From: Odobenus rosmarus divergens
Lineage: Eukaryota > Chordata > Mammalia > Carnivora > Odobenidae
Direction of reading: 5' to 3'
Length of the DNA stretch: 64,000 nt
Assembly (NCBI RefSeq): GCF_000321225.1
Contig: NW_004450380.1
Location: 668,068-732,067 of the forward strand
Part shown: in pieces, positions 1 to 12,437 of the stretch
Layout of the letters: the number at the start of each line of letters is the position of its first letter
Position numbering within the stretch: position 1 is the stretch's first letter
Notes under the pieces: model-generated
Told to the model about the DNA's origin: nothing
The model's input: only the letters and a program-made list of their open reading frames with translations
The model's database searches: none
Made by a program: the position numbers and the translations under genes

Positions 1-893
1 TGTCTTCTGCCCATTTCTTGATTGGATTATTTGTTCTTTGGGTGTTGAGTTTGATAAGTTCTTTCCTCTGCCTATTTTTAAATCAGATTATTTACTTTTT
101 TTTGGTGTTGAGTAGTACAAGTTTTTTATATACTTTGGATATTAACCCCTTATCAGATATATCATTTGCAAATCTCTTCTCCCATTCACGAGGTTGCCTT
201 TTTTGTTGTTGGTGATTTCCTTTGCTGTGCAAAAACTTTCTGTTTTGGTTTCCCTTGCCTGAAGAGACATATCCATAAACATGTTGCTGATCCAAGAGAT
301 TACTGCCTATGTTTTTTTCTTTTAGAAGTTTTATGGTCTCACATTTAGCTGTTTAATCCATTTGGAGTATATTTTTGTGTATGGTGTGAGAAAGTGGTCC
401 AGTTTCATTCTTTTACATGTTGCTGTCCAGTTTTCCCAACACCATTTTTTATTGAAAAGACTGTCTTTTCCCTATTGGATATTCTTGCCTCCTTTTCATA
501 GATTAACTGACCATTATAGGTGTATCTATTCTGGGCTTCCTATTCTGTTCCACTGATCTGTGTCTGTTTTTGAGCCAGCACCGCACTGTCTTGATTACTA
601 CAGCTGTATAGTACATCTTAAAATCTGGGGTTGTGATACCCCTAGCTTTGTTCTTTAATATTACTTCGACTATTTAGGGTCTTTTGTGGTTCCATACAAA
701 TACTAAGATTATTTATTCTAGTTCTGTGGAAAATGCTATTAGTATTTTGATAGAGATTGCATTGAATTTGTTTGTATCTTTTTCTTTCATCAGTGTTCTA
801 TAGTTTTCAGACTATAGGTCTTTCACCTCCTTGTTTAGGTTTATTCCTAGGTATTTTATTGCTTTTGGTGCATTGTAAATGGGATTGTTTTAA
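1..893 (-). mobile_element. LINE-1 ORF2 C-terminal fragment, antisense
   Basis: The minus strand carries degraded ORF2 endings (for example KVYKKLVLLNTKKK, the usual L1 'LLKLNTQK' block) and upstream blocks. The element is 5'-truncated near 893, where similarity stops at TTGTAAATGGGATTGTTTT. Several stops and indels make it non-coding. Its 3' end lies left of the window. Confidence 0.9.
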
Positions 894-1239
894 TACAAGT
901 TTTATGTAACATGGGAACTCTGATAAGGAAATGATGACTCAAAGAAATGGCAAAACTGAAATGCTTTTATACTTTGTTGAGCAAAGAGAGGCAATGTGGA
1001 AACATAACTAAAATATATGGGGAGGCTAAAGGAAGATGAGTTATTTTAATGAGGTCTGTTTGCACAGATTCCTCTCAGCCTTACTTCCTATCTCTGGTGG
1101 TAAGAATGTTTTCTTTCTTCCTCATATGGGGAGGACATCTTTCACATGGGAGTTTTATCTCCTGCTTCCAGGAAGAAAGGGAAGGTCACTCTTTTTGTAT
1201 CTGCTGTTTTTTAAGTGCTTTTAGCTCAAAATAATTCTT

Positions 1240-1434
1240 TTTTTTTTGAAGATTTTTTATTTATTTATTTGAGAGAGAATGAGAGACAGAGAGCACGAGA
1301 GGGAAGAGGGTCAGAGGGAGAAGCAGACCCCCTGCTGAGCAGGGAGCCAGATGTGGGACTCGATCCCGGGACTCCAGGATCATGACCTGAGCCGAAGGCA
1401 GTCGCTTAACCAACTGAGCCACCCAGGCGCCCGG
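1240..1434 (-). mobile_element. Can-SINE
   Basis: The complete element reads from poly-T and GATTTTTTATTTATTTATTT through AGCAGACCCCCTGCTGAGCA to GAGCCACCCAGGCGCCC. A 14-bp target-site duplication, TCAAAATAATTCTT at 1226-1239 and TCAGAATAATTCTT at 1435-1448, has one mismatch. Confidence 0.95.
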
Positions 1435-1520
1435 TCAGAATAATTCTTATTCAAAGTGGCATATTTTGGGGTGGCAGATTCTACCACAATATAAATTGTA
1501 ATAAACTTACTATTTAGTTG

Positions 1521-1717
1521 TGGATGGCTGGGTGGCTCAGTCGGTTAAGCGTCTGCCTTTGGCTCAGGTCGTGATCCCAGGGTCCTGGGATCCAGTCCCA
1601 CATCGAGCTCCTCTTTCAGCAGGGAGCCTGCTTCTCCCTCTTCCTGTTGCTCCCCTGCCTGTGCTCTCTCTCTTTCTGAGACAAATAAATAAATAAAATC
1701 TTTTAAAAAAATAAAAT
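1521..1717 (+). mobile_element. Can-SINE
   Basis: Head TGGCTGGGTGGCTCAGTCGG, CT-rich body, AATAAATAAATAAAATC tail. Flanked by an 18-bp duplication (1503-1520 and 1718-1735) with two differences. Confidence 0.95.
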
Positions 1718-2053
1718 AAACTTACCATCTAGTTGAGAAGAGAGTACTAATGCCTATGAGCACCACAGTAACACTATAGAGAATATGATGTAGTCTGCGT
1801 TCTGTAGTATTAACTAAAATTATAGTAAGAGTAGAAGGGTACTAAACGCTGGAGTTTTGGGGGATGTTTTTCTGGGAGAGGAAAATCTTAAAGGAGCAGG
1901 ATTGTTTAGATCAGCAGAAGGAGGATGAAAGAGTTCCATAGAGAAAACAGCAACACTGAAAGGACATATTCAGGATGAATGTTTTATTTATGGGAGCCAC
2001 GGGGCATCTATTCTAAATTCCTGCAGTAGAGGATGTCTGTTAGAAATTATTAA

Positions 2054-2244
2054 GGGCACCTGGGTGGCTCAGCTGGTTAAGCGTCTGCCTTCGGCTGAGG
2101 TCATGGTCCCAGGGTCCTGGGATCAAGCCCTGCATCGGGCTTCTTGCTCAGCGGGAAGCCTGTTTCTCCCTTTCCCTCTGCCTGCCACTCTGCCTCTTTG
2201 TGATCTCTCTCTCTCTATCAAATAAATAAATAAAATCTTTAAAA
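2054..2244 (+). mobile_element. Can-SINE
   Basis: Head GGGCACCTGGGTGGCTCAGC and the usual A/T tail. Short duplication AAATTATTAA at 2044-2053 and 2245-2254. Confidence 0.93.
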
Positions 2245-2345
2245 AAATTATTAAAAGGGTGCTGAACTAGGAAAATGGAAGATTATAAAAGCCTTGAAAG
2301 GTAGACAGAATATATATTTGATACATTTTAACAAGGGAATAATAG

Positions 2346-2553
2346 GGTGCCTGGGTGGCTCAGTCGTTAAGCGTCTGTCTTCGGCTCAGGTCATGATCCC
2401 AGGGTCCTGGGATCGAGCCTCACCAGGCTCCCTGCTTGGCGGGAAACCTGCTTCTCCCTCTCCCACTCCCCCTGCTTCTGTTCCCTCTCTTGCTGTGTCT
2501 CTCTCTGTCAAATAAATAAATAAAATCTTAAAAAAATAAAAAATAAAAAAATA
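2346..2553 (+). mobile_element. Can-SINE, perfect 16-bp duplication
   Basis: Near-consensus body ending in an A-rich tail with AAAAAATAAAAAATAAAAAA. Perfect target duplication AACAAGGGAATAATAG at 2330-2345 and 2554-2569 suggests a young insertion. Confidence 0.95.
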
Positions 2554-2723
2554 AACAAGGGAATAATAGAATAAAAGTAACATTTAAGGGTTTAGAAAGA
2601 GCTTATTAGTTTTTTTAATTTATTTAATTTTAAAAACTTTTTAATTTTTTATATCCCTTTTAAATTTATTTTTTATTTTTAAAAGTTTTTGTTTATTTTC
2701 TTATTAAATTTTTATTTATTTAT

Positions 2724-2912
2724 TTTTTAAGATTTTATTTATTCAAGAGAGAGAGAAAGCGAGCAAGTGAGGGGAGGGGCAGAGGGAAAAGCAGACTCCC
2801 CGCTGAGCAGGAAGCCTGATGCGGGGACCCATGATCCTGGGATCCTAGGACCCTGAGATGGTGACCTGAGCCAAAGGCAGATGCTTAACCTACTGAGCCA
2901 CCCAGGCACCCC
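2724..2912 (-). mobile_element. Can-SINE
   Basis: Antisense element from TTAAGATTTTATTTATTCAA to GAGCCACCCAGGCACCCCC. No convincing duplication, because the left flank is AT-rich low complexity. Confidence 0.9.
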
Positions 2913-2932
2913 CAATTTTATTTTATTTTTTT

Positions 2933-3028
2933 TATTTTAAGTAAACTCCCTGCCACATGTGGGTTCGAACTCACAACCTGGAGGTCAAGAGTCCCATGCT
3001 CTACCAACTGACCCAGCCAGGCACCCCT
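2933..3028 (-). mobile_element. Truncated older Can-SINE head
   Basis: Only the tRNA-like head remains: GGGTTCGAACTCACAACC (B-box-like), then ACCAACTGACCCAGCCAGGC. It belongs to an older subfamily that lacks the long CT-rich body; not a tRNA gene. Confidence 0.75.
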
Positions 3029-3564
3029 AAGTTTTTATTTAAATTCCAGTTCGTTAACATACAGTGTGTTAGTTTCAGGAATACAACATAGTGATTCAAC
3101 GCTTCCATACAACACCCAGTGCTCATCATTAACAGGTGCAGTCCTTAATCCCCATCACCTATTTCACCCATCCTCCCACCAACCTCCTGTCTGGTAACCA
3201 TCGTTTGTTCACTATAGTTAAGAGTCTATTTCTTTGTTTGCCTCTCTCTCTCTCTTTTTTTTTTCCCTTTGCTCATTTGTTTTGTTTCTTAAATTCCACA
3301 TATGAGTGAACTCATATGGTATTTGTCTTTCTCTGCCTGACTTATTTCCCTTAGCATAATACTGTGTAGTTCTATCCATGTCTTTGTAAATAACAAGATT
3401 TCTTTCTCTTTTATGGCTGAGTAATATTCCATTATATATATATACCACTTCTTTTTTACCCATTCATCCTTTGATGGACACTTGGGGTCTTTCCATAATT
3501 TGGTTATTGTAGATAATGTTGCTATAAACATTGGAGTACATGTGTCCCTTTGAATTAGTATTTT

Positions 3565-3770
3565 TTGGGGCGCCTGGGTGGCTGTCATTAAGCGTCTGCC
3601 TTCGGCTCAGGTCATGATCCCTGGGTCCTGGGATCGAGCCCCGCATCGGGCTCTCTGCTCAGCGGGAAACCTGCTTCTCCCTCTCCCACTCCCCCTGCTT
3701 GTATTCCCTCTCTTGCTGTCTCTCTCTCTCTGTCAAATAAATAAATAAAATCTTAAAAAAAAAACAAACC
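3565..3770 (+). mobile_element. Can-SINE inside LINE-1
   Basis: Near-consensus head GGGGCGCCTGGGTGGCT and tail AATAAATAAATAAAATCTTA. It sits at the seam between L1 3' sequence and the L1 5'-UTR fragment; I see no clear duplication. Confidence 0.92.
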
Positions 3771-4163
3771 ACCAGCCACTCCCAGTTCACACATGTGGCC
3801 CCACCGCTCCAGGTTTCAGTCCGGGGTGGGGGCTGCCCTAAAGTCCTTTCCCCACTGCTACCAGTCTGCAAGTCCATACCCCATCCCCAGGGCGGGAGGC
3901 TTTCACGCTCTGTCAGTGCAGGATCCCCATGGCTCCTTCCCCCTTCCGTTTATCTTCCGATATCTGCCCGCGAAATCACTTCATACCTTGAAACCAACTG
4001 CCTGCGATATTCTGTTTGTAGAGATCCAGATATATCTTCTTATATCTCAGGCTGATTTCGTGGATGTTCAGAGTGATCTGGTAGATACCCAGCTCAATTC
4101 TGGGACCGGTTGGAATAGGATCCCTGCTCCTCCACCATCTTTTCCTCCCCCTCCAGCTTTGCT
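3771..4163 (-). mobile_element. LINE-1 5'-UTR fragment
   Basis: The minus strand reads GGGGGAGGAAAAGATGGTGG, then GAGCAGGGATCCTATTCCAA, which I recognise as the start of a carnivore L1 5' UTR. It is GC-rich relative to its neighbours and has the same orientation as the L1 around it. The + strand frame over it (143 aa) is a shadow. Confidence 0.75.
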
Positions 4164-5317
4164 TTTCTTTTTCAAGGATGCTTTGGATATTTGGGGGTCG
4201 TCTGTGGTTCCATACAAATTATAGAATTGTTTGTTCTAGCTCTGTGAAAAATGCTGTTGGTATTTTGATAGGGATTGCATTAAATGTGTAGATTGCTTTG
4301 GATAGTATGGACATTTTCACAATATTCTTCTAATCCATGGGCATGGAATGTCTTTCCATTTCTTTGTGTCATCTTCAATTTCTTTTATCAGTGTTTTATA
4401 GTTTTCAGAGTACAGGTCTTTCAGCTCTTTGGTTAGGCTTAGTCCTAGGTATCTTACTGGTTTTGGTGCAATTGTAAATGGGATAGATTCCTTAATTTCT
4501 CTTTCTGCTGCTTCATTACTGGTGTATAGAAATGCAACAGATTTCTGTATGTTGATTTTGTATTCTGTGACCTTACTGAATTCATGTATAAGTTCTAGCA
4601 GTTTTTTGGTGGTTTTTCAGGTTTTCCATATAGAGTATCATATCATCTGCAAATAGTGAAGGTTTTACTTCTTCCTTGCCAATTGGGATGTTCTTTATTT
4701 CTTTTTGTTGTCTGATTGTTGTGGCTAGGACTTCCAGTATTATGTTGCATAAAAGTGACAAAAGTGGACATCCCTGTCTTGTTCTTGACCGTAGAGGAAA
4801 AGCTCTCAGTTTTTCCCCATTGAGGATATTAGCTGTGGGCTTTTGACCTATGGCCTTTATTATGTTGAGTCATGTTCCCTCTAAACCTACTTTGTTGAGG
4901 GTTTTTGTCATGAATGGATATTGTACTTTGTCAAATGGTTTTTCTGCATCTATTGAAATGATCATATGGTTCTTATCCTCTCTTGTATTAATGTGGTGTA
5001 TCATGTTGACTGATTTGCAAATGTTGAACTACCCTTGCAACCCAGGAATAAATCCCACTTGATTGTGGTGAATGATTTTTTTAATGTATTGTTGGATTTA
5101 GTTTGCAAGTATGTTATTGAGAATTTTTGCATCTATGTTTATCAAGGATATTGGCCTATAGTTCTCTTTTCTAATGGTCTCTTTATCTGGTTTTGGCATC
5201 AGGGTAATGCTGGCCTCATAGAGTGAATTTGGAAGTTTTCCTTCCTTTTCTATTTTTTGGGAATCATTTATAGGTATTAACTCTTCTTTAAATGTTTGGT
5301 AGAAATATTTTACTAGT

Positions 5318-8300
5318 TTTTTTAAATTTATAGACTTTATTTTTTAGATCAGTTTCAGGTTTACAGAAACATTGAGAGGGAAGTACCTAGAGTTCCCATA
5401 TACTTCCTTTCCATGCCTCCTCAGCAGTTTCTGCTGTTATTAACAGCATGTATCAATGTGGCACATTTGTTTCAATTGATGAGCCAATATTACTATTATT
5501 ATTTGCTAAATTCCACATTTATGTTAGTGCTCACTCTTTGTGTCATACATTCTATAGCTTTTGAAAAATGTATAATGATGTGTATCCATCATTACAGTAG
5601 CAAAGAGAATAGTTCCACTGCGGTAAAGATCATCTGTGCTCCATTTACTCATCCCTCCTTTCTTAGCCTCCAAATCCCGGCAATTACTGATCTCTCTACT
5701 GTCTGCACAGTTTTGCTTTTTCAGAATGTCATGTAGTTGGAATCATATAGTTTGTAGCCTTTTCACACTGGCTTCACTGACTTAGGAATAGGCAGTTAAG
5801 TTTCCTCCATGTCTTTTCATGGCTCAATAGCCTTTTTTTAATCACTGGGCAATATTCTATTGTGTGGGTATAACATAGTTTGTTTATCCATTCATCCTTG
5901 AAGGACATCTTGCTTGCTTCCAAGTTTTGGCAACTATGAACAACACTGCTATAAATATTTATGTGCAGGTTTTTGTGGATATAAATTTTTAACTCATTTG
6001 AGTAAATACCAAGAAGCTCAATTGCTGGCTCACTTGATAAGAGTATTTTTAGTTTTATAAGAAGCTGTCAAACTGTCTTCTTAAGTGGCTATACCATTTT
6101 GCTTTTTCACCAGCAATGAATGAGAGTTCTTGATGCTCCACATCCTTGCCAGCATTTGGTGTCATTGGTGTTTTGGATTTTAATGTACTTGAGGTGTGTT
6201 TTAATTTAAATTCCCTAATGACATATAATATTGGATATGATTTTCCTGTACTTATTTTCCACTTATAGACTTTCTTTTTTTAAATTGGGTTGTTTGTTTT
6301 CTTATTATTGAGTTCTAAGAGTTCCTTATATATTTTGAATACTGGTCATTTATCAGCTATGTCTTTTGCAGTTCTTTTCTCCTAGTGTGTGGCTAGTCTT
6401 TGATTCTCTTAACAGTGTCTTTCATAGAGCAGAAGGTTTTAATTTCAGTAAAGTCTAACTTACCAATTTTTTCTTTCATAGATTTTGCTTTTGGTATTCT
6501 ATCTAAAGATCATTGCCAAACCCAAGGTCATCAGTATTTTCCCCGTTCTTCTATAATTTTGTGTTTTACATTTAGATCTATGCTCCATTTTGAGTTAATT
6601 TTTGTGTAAGGTGTAAGATCTCTGTCTAGATTGGTTTTTTTTTCTTTTCTTTTTTGTTCTGCATGTGGATATCCAGTTGTTTCAGCACCATTTGTTGAAA
6701 AGACTGTTTCCATTGAATTGCCTTTGCTTCTTTATAAAGATCAGTTGACTATATTTGTTTGAATCTACTTCTGGGCTCACTTTTCTGTTCCATTGATCTA
6801 TTGGTCTATTCTTTTGCAAATACCATACTGTCTTGATTATTGGAACTTTATAGTAAATCTTGAAATTGGGTAGTGTCAATCTTCTGATATTGTTCTTCTC
6901 CTTGTTATGGTGTTAGCTATTTGGGTCTTTTGCCCCTTTATATGAATTAAAATCAGTTGGTAAATATCCACAAAATAACATGCTGGGAATTTGATTGGGA
7001 TTTTGTTGAATCTGTAGAGAAGGTTGGGAACTGACATGTCAACATTACTGAGTTTTCCTATGCATGTACATGGAATGTCTTTCCATTTATTTGGGTATTC
7101 CTTGATTTCTTTTTCAGAGTTTTGCAGTTTTACTCATATAGATCTAGTACATATTTTGTGAGATTTATATGTCAGTATTTCATTTTTTTAGTGTTAATGT
7201 AACTGGTAATGTGTTCTTATTTCAAATTCCAATTATTTATTGCTAATATATAAGAAAACAATCAATTTCTGTATATTAATCTTGTAATCTGCAACCTTGT
7301 TAGAATCACTTATTCTAGCTGTTTTTTGATTCTTTGAAATTTTCTTTGTAGAGAATCATGCCAACTTTAAACAAAACCAGATGTCTTTTTAAAAAATTAT
7401 TTCTTCCTTTCCAGTATATATGGTTTTTGTTTCTTTTTCCTATCTTGTTGCATTAGCTAGGATTTTTTGTATGATGTTGAATAGGAGTGATGAGAAGGGA
7501 CATCCTTGCCTTGTTCTTGTTCTTAATGGGAAACTATCTATAGTCTCACCATTGAGTATGACATTAGCTATATGTTACTTATAGATGCTGTTTATGAATT
7601 TGAGGATGTTTTCCTCTATTTCTCATCTGCTGAGAATTTTTATCTTGAATAGCTACTGGAATTTGTCACTTGCTTTTTCTATCTATTGGTATGAACGTAA
7701 ATTATTTTTCTAGCTTGTTGGTGTGATGGATTACATTAATGCCTTTTCAAATATTGAACCAACCTTGTATACCTAGAATAAATTCCATTTGGTCCTGTTG
7801 TACAGTTCTTTTTATACATCATTGCGTTTAATTTGCTGATATTTCGATGAGGACTTTTGTATTTATCTTCATGAGATATATTATTGGTCTCTAGTTTTCC
7901 ATTTCTGTAGTGTATTCACCTGGTTTGGGTATTAGGGTGATGCTGGTCTCAAAAATGAGTTAGGAAGTATTCCCTCGGATATTTTATGGAAGATGTTGTA
8001 AAAAAATGGTATAATTTGTTACTTAAATTTTTGGTGTAATTCACAAGTGAACTAATGGCAGGCCTGGTGCTTTCTGTTTTAAAGGTTATTAACAATTGAT
8101 TCAATTGCTTTTATAGATGTAGGCCTTGTTCAGACTATTTCTCCTTCTGTGAGTTTTGATAGATTGTGTCTTTCAAGGAATTGGTCCGTTTTATCTAAAT
8201 TACAAAATTTATGGGCATAGAGTTGTTCATGGTATTCCTTTGTTATCCTTTTAATGTCCATGGGATCTGTAATGATGACTCTGCTTTGATTTCTGATGTT

Positions 8301-9504
8301 AGTAATTTGTGTCTTCTCCCTTTTTTTTGTAGTTAGCCAGGCTAGAGTCTAGAGTCTTACAGTTTTATTAATCATTTCAAGGACCCAGCTTTTGGTTTTG
8401 TTGCTTTTCTCTATTGATTTTCTATTTTTAATTTCTTTGATCTCTACTCTAATTTTTATTGTATCTTCTGCTTACTTTGGATTTAACTTATTCCCCATTT
8501 TTTTTTAAGTTTCCTAAGACAAGCTTAGATTATTGATTTGGAATCTTTCCTCTTTTCTGATGTTTTTCCTAATTTTGTGTATCTCACAAATGTTGGTAAG
8601 TTGTATTTTCATTTTTATTTAGTTCAAAATATTTTTAAATTTTTCTCGAGACTTTGTCCTTGACCTGTATGTTATTTAGAACTGTTGTTTAATCACCAAG
8701 TATATTGGGAGTGTTCCAGCCATCTTTCTGTTATTGATCTCTAGTTTAATTCTACTGTGGTCTGAGAACATACTTTTTATGATTTCTATTCTTTTTGATT
8801 TGTTAAGGTGTGTTTTTAGGCCCAGGATGTGGTATGTTTTGGTGAATGTTCTGTTTTAGCTTAAGAAGAATGTGTATTCTCTTGTTGGATAAAATATTCT
8901 ATAAATGCCATTTAGTTCCAGTCGATAGCTGATGCTTTTCAGTTCAACTATGTACCTACCAATGTTTTGCCAATCTGCAAGATCTGTTGGATCTGTCAAT
9001 TACTGACAGAGGGGTTTTGAAATCTCCAGCTGAAATAGTGGATTCATCTGTTTGTTTGTACAGTTCTGTCAGCTTTTATATCATGTATTTTGATCTTCTG
9101 TCATTAGGCATATACACATTAAGGATCATTATGTGCCAGGAGAATTGACCCCTTTATCATTATGTGATGCGTCTTTTTATCCCATATATTTTTGTTTGGT
9201 GTGAAGTCTGCTTTGTCTGAAATTAATATAGCTACACCAGCTTTCTTTTGATTTATGTTAGCATGGTATGTCTCTCTATCCATTTACCTTTCATTTATCT
9301 GTCTTTATATTTAAAGTGGGCTTCTTATAGACAACATATATTTGTGTCATGTTTGTCATTCACTTTTATAGTCTCTTTCTTTTTATTGGTGTATTCAGAC
9401 CATGGACACTTAAAGTTATTATTGATATGCTTGGATATCAATATAGTTGGATAATACCTACCATGTTTGTTACTGTTTTCTATTCATTGCTCTTGTTCGT
9501 TTGT

Positions 9505-9543
<39 letters not shown>

Positions 9544-11740
9544 CTCTCTCTCTCTCTCTCTCTTTCAGTCTTCTACTCTTTTTCTGGCTTTAAGTGATCC
9601 TGTTATTTGATTGCAGTCTTTCTCCTCTCTTAGCATAGCAGTTGAACTTTTTTTTAACTTTTGTAAGTGATTGTCCTTGAGTTTGCAATTATATTGATCA
9701 GTAATCTAAGTCTGCATTCAAATAGCTCTATACCACCACATGGGTAGGGCAAGTCCCTTATGAGAGAGTGTTTCCAATCCCTCCTACCTGTCCTCTATAA
9801 CATTGCTGTCATTCATTTCAATTATTCATAAGCTATACTCACTATATATAGTGCTGCTACAGTGATCTTGAACAAACTGTTATATGTTAGATCAGTTAAG
9901 ATTAAAAAGAAAAACAAAGCATTTTGTTTTATCACCATATATTTCTTTTCTAATGCTCTTTCTTTTTTGTGTACTTCTGAGCTTATAACCTGTATCATTT
10001 TCCTCCTTTCTGAAGAACGTTTAACATTTCTTGCAAGGCAGGTCTACTGGAGACAAACTTCCTCATTTTTTTTTTTTTAATCTGAGAAAGTCTTTATTTT
10101 CCCCTTACCTTTGAAAGTTAATTTGCCTGAATACAGAATTCTAGGTTGGTGAGTTTTTTTCTTTTCAATACTTTAAATATTTCATTCCATTGTCTTCTTG
10201 CTTGCAGGGTTTCTGAAGAAAACCCTGATTTCTGATTTCCTTAAAGATTTTCTGTTTGTCTTTGATTTTCTGCAGTTTGAATATGATATGCCTAGGTATA
10301 GATTTTTTTGTTTATTTTATACTGCTTGATGTTCTCTGAGCTTCCTGGATCTGTGGTTTGGTGGTTATCATTTTGGAAAATTCTTGGTCATTATTGCTTC
10401 AAATACTTCTTCTTGTCCTTTCTCTCTTTGTTACCTTTTATAATTGTCCCACATTTCTTGGATATTCTGTTCTTTTTCATTCTTTCTTCTCCTTGCATTT
10501 TAGTTTGGGAAGTTTCTATTGGCAGTTCTTCAAGTTCCCCGATTCTTTTCTTGGTTGTGTCCAATCTATTAATGAGCCCATCAAAGGCATTCATCATTTC
10601 TGTTATGGTGTTTTTGATTCCCAGCACTGAATCTTTCTTAGAGTTTCCATCTCTGTTTATATTTCCCGTCTGTCCTTTCATGTGGTCCACTTTTTCCATT
10701 AGATGCTTTAACATATTAATCATAATTATTTTAAACTCCCAATCTGATAATTCTAACATTGCTGCCATATTCAAGTCTGGTTCTGTGCTTTCTTCATCTC
10801 TTTAAACTGTACTTTAAGTCTTTTAGTGTGCTTTCTAATTTTTTGTTGAGTGCTGGCCACAAGGTAGTGGGTAAAAACTGTTTAGAGTGAGACATTATGT
10901 TTATCATGGTAGGAGTTAGGCTGTGTTTACTGTTTGGTGTTACTACAGTTGTTAGAGGCTAAAATTTCCGCTAGTGTCCTGCTTTATGTCCCCCCTGCTG
11001 TCTTTGGGCTTCCCTTGAAAATTCTTCTTAACTAGTCTGAGATATGCAGTCATTTCAGTGTATTCCCTTGTTATTTTATAGGTGCCCTTTTGATGTGGTG
11101 GTGGGTGTGAGAGCAGGGGAAGCATTTTATAGTCCTATGATTAGGTCTCAGTCTTTTAGGGAGTCTGTGCCCATTAGCTTTTACCTTCACAAGTGCTTCT
11201 CAGTCACCCTGTCACCGTAAGTGAGGTGGGAAGCCTAGAGGGAGCTGGGGTTGAATATTTCCCTTGAGGGCAGGGCAGTTAGGTTGTGGAAAACCCCAGC
11301 TATTTAGGCTCTGGTAAAATACTTTCTCTTGAGGTAGGCCTTTTTAAGAACAGAAATGCTTTGGGCATATTTCAAAGTGGCCACCTTTCCTCTGGTACTA
11401 GAGGAAGTACTAGAGGAGTTTTTTTAACCTCAAGCTTGTCTGCCATGAGCTGCCAATTACACTTTACCTTTTCCTTCCCAGGACTGGTTCCCCTGGAAGT
11501 TTCTGCTCAGGTAGGTTGTGATTCTCAGGAACACCTCTCTGTCTGTCCAATTTGAGGGATGACAGTTTTCCCTGTGACCTCAGTTCTCTTTTGGATTTAA
11601 GAAGAATGGTTGATTTTTTGGTGTGTCCAGCTTTTCTCTTGCTGTGAATGTTGTCTTCCAAGCTCATTATATTCCAGACCAAAAATTGGAAGCCTGCAAT
11701 ATTTTTTTTAGTTAAAGCTTTCAATTATAGACTTGGGTTT
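5318..11740 (-). mobile_element. Ancient, nearly full-length LINE-1 (L1M type)
   Basis: One old L1 reads continuously on the minus strand: 3' UTR from 5318, ORF2 over roughly 6000-9300, then the ORF1 region. At 10391-10774 an ORF1 coiled-coil fragment is still open for 127 codons (ELSDWEFKIIMINMLKHLME). A degraded 5' region reaches about 11740. The element is divergent and contains a (TTTC)n(TC)n tract. Extent is by recognition of the generic mammalian L1M pattern. Confidence 0.85.
9503..9566. repeat. (TTTC)n/(TC)n microsatellite
   Basis: About nine TTTC units are followed by about eleven TC units, lying inside the old L1. It is a polypyrimidine mirror tract that could form triplex DNA. Confidence 0.95.
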
Positions 11741-12437
11741 TGGCTTTTCTTTGAATGAAATAATTGAAATGGAACTTGCATGTATTGCTTAATAGTTTTT
11801 TATTACACTGGTAATGAAGTATTGTGCCGTCAATGTATTGATATTTTTTACCTTTTTTCAGAGAGTGAGACACCACCCAATAGCTATTTATTGTAATCCC
11901 TTATCTTACGCCTGCAAGGACAGACAAGCACTCTTTGAGAACTCTCCACCAAACTATCTCACTCATAATTTCCCTCCATCTGGCTACCAGACAGTGGATA
12001 ACTATTCTAACTTTCCATGCCTATCTCAGAGTCCTCTATTATCCCTTTAATCCTCTGTTAGGTTCAACAAATTGTCGGCATTTGAGCAGGAGTAATAATA
12101 TATCTCACCTTATTGTTTAAAAGTCTACCTTATTCTTAAAAGTTTTTTAGATAACCCCTTTAATTAAAGTCTTTCTGGAAGCCTACAAAAAAACTCAGAA
12201 ACCACACATTTCTGTGATATGGCCATCAGCAGGCTCTTTTCTATATTCCCCATGCTTCTTTTTGTTAGCTAATGTTTGAGTTGCTTCACTTGTCTAGGTA
12301 AAATTACAATATTTCAGAAAATGAATAGAGACCATGTTTCCCATGCTTTGTATCATGTTAGGTCATCTAGTAATCAGTGATTAACAATGCTTAAAAATGC
12401 TTAATGTAGTTGGTATTTTTGTTTCTGCTTTTTACAG

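Larger units (their letters stand above)
3029..5317 (-). mobile_element. Carnivore LINE-1, antisense, interrupted
   Basis: 3029-3563 is the 3' UTR and ORF2 C-terminal end (minus-strand residues MFIATLSTITKLWKDPKCPS). ORF2 resumes from 4164 to 5317 (RT and upstream region). The intervening 3564-4163 holds a Can-SINE and an L1 5'-UTR piece. On the minus strand the break comes just after the AAAGCTGGAGG codons of the KKNKAGG motif. About 450 bp of ORF2 expected at the break is missing. Confidence 0.88.
1..12437 (+). other. SDCCAG8: SDCCAG8 intron 4 (3' part)
   Basis: Almost wholly repeats: antisense L1 at 1-893, 3029-5317 and 5318-11740, with a run of Can-SINEs from 1240 to 3770. Non-repeat stretches are 894-1225, 1449-1502, 1736-2043, 2255-2329 and 11741-12437. 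I see no conserved exon-like block in them. A strongly AT-rich tract of T/A runs lies at 2605-2723. Confidence 0.85.

Noticed and set aside
2941..3028. tRNA-like sequence with GGGTTCGAACTC
   Set aside because: This is the tRNA-derived head of a SINE; there is no complete cloverleaf and the surrounding copies show the same pattern.
3793..4224. 143-aa + strand frame
   Set aside because: It lies on the antisense strand of an L1 5'-UTR fragment and has no protein-like motif.
9503..9566. Short regular repeats resembling an array of CRISPR type
   Set aside because: A simple TTTC/TC microsatellite without spacers, in a mammalian intron.
10308..10805. 165-aa hydrophobic + strand frame
   Set aside because: It is the complement of the old L1 ORF1 coiled coil on the minus strand; the hydrophobic residues are an antisense artefact.
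11862..12050. Extra exon after TTTTTTCAG at 11862 with an open frame to 12050
   Set aside because: No matching SDCCAG8 residues: human exon 4 ends with FCK directly before EELSG. No consensus donor at the end.
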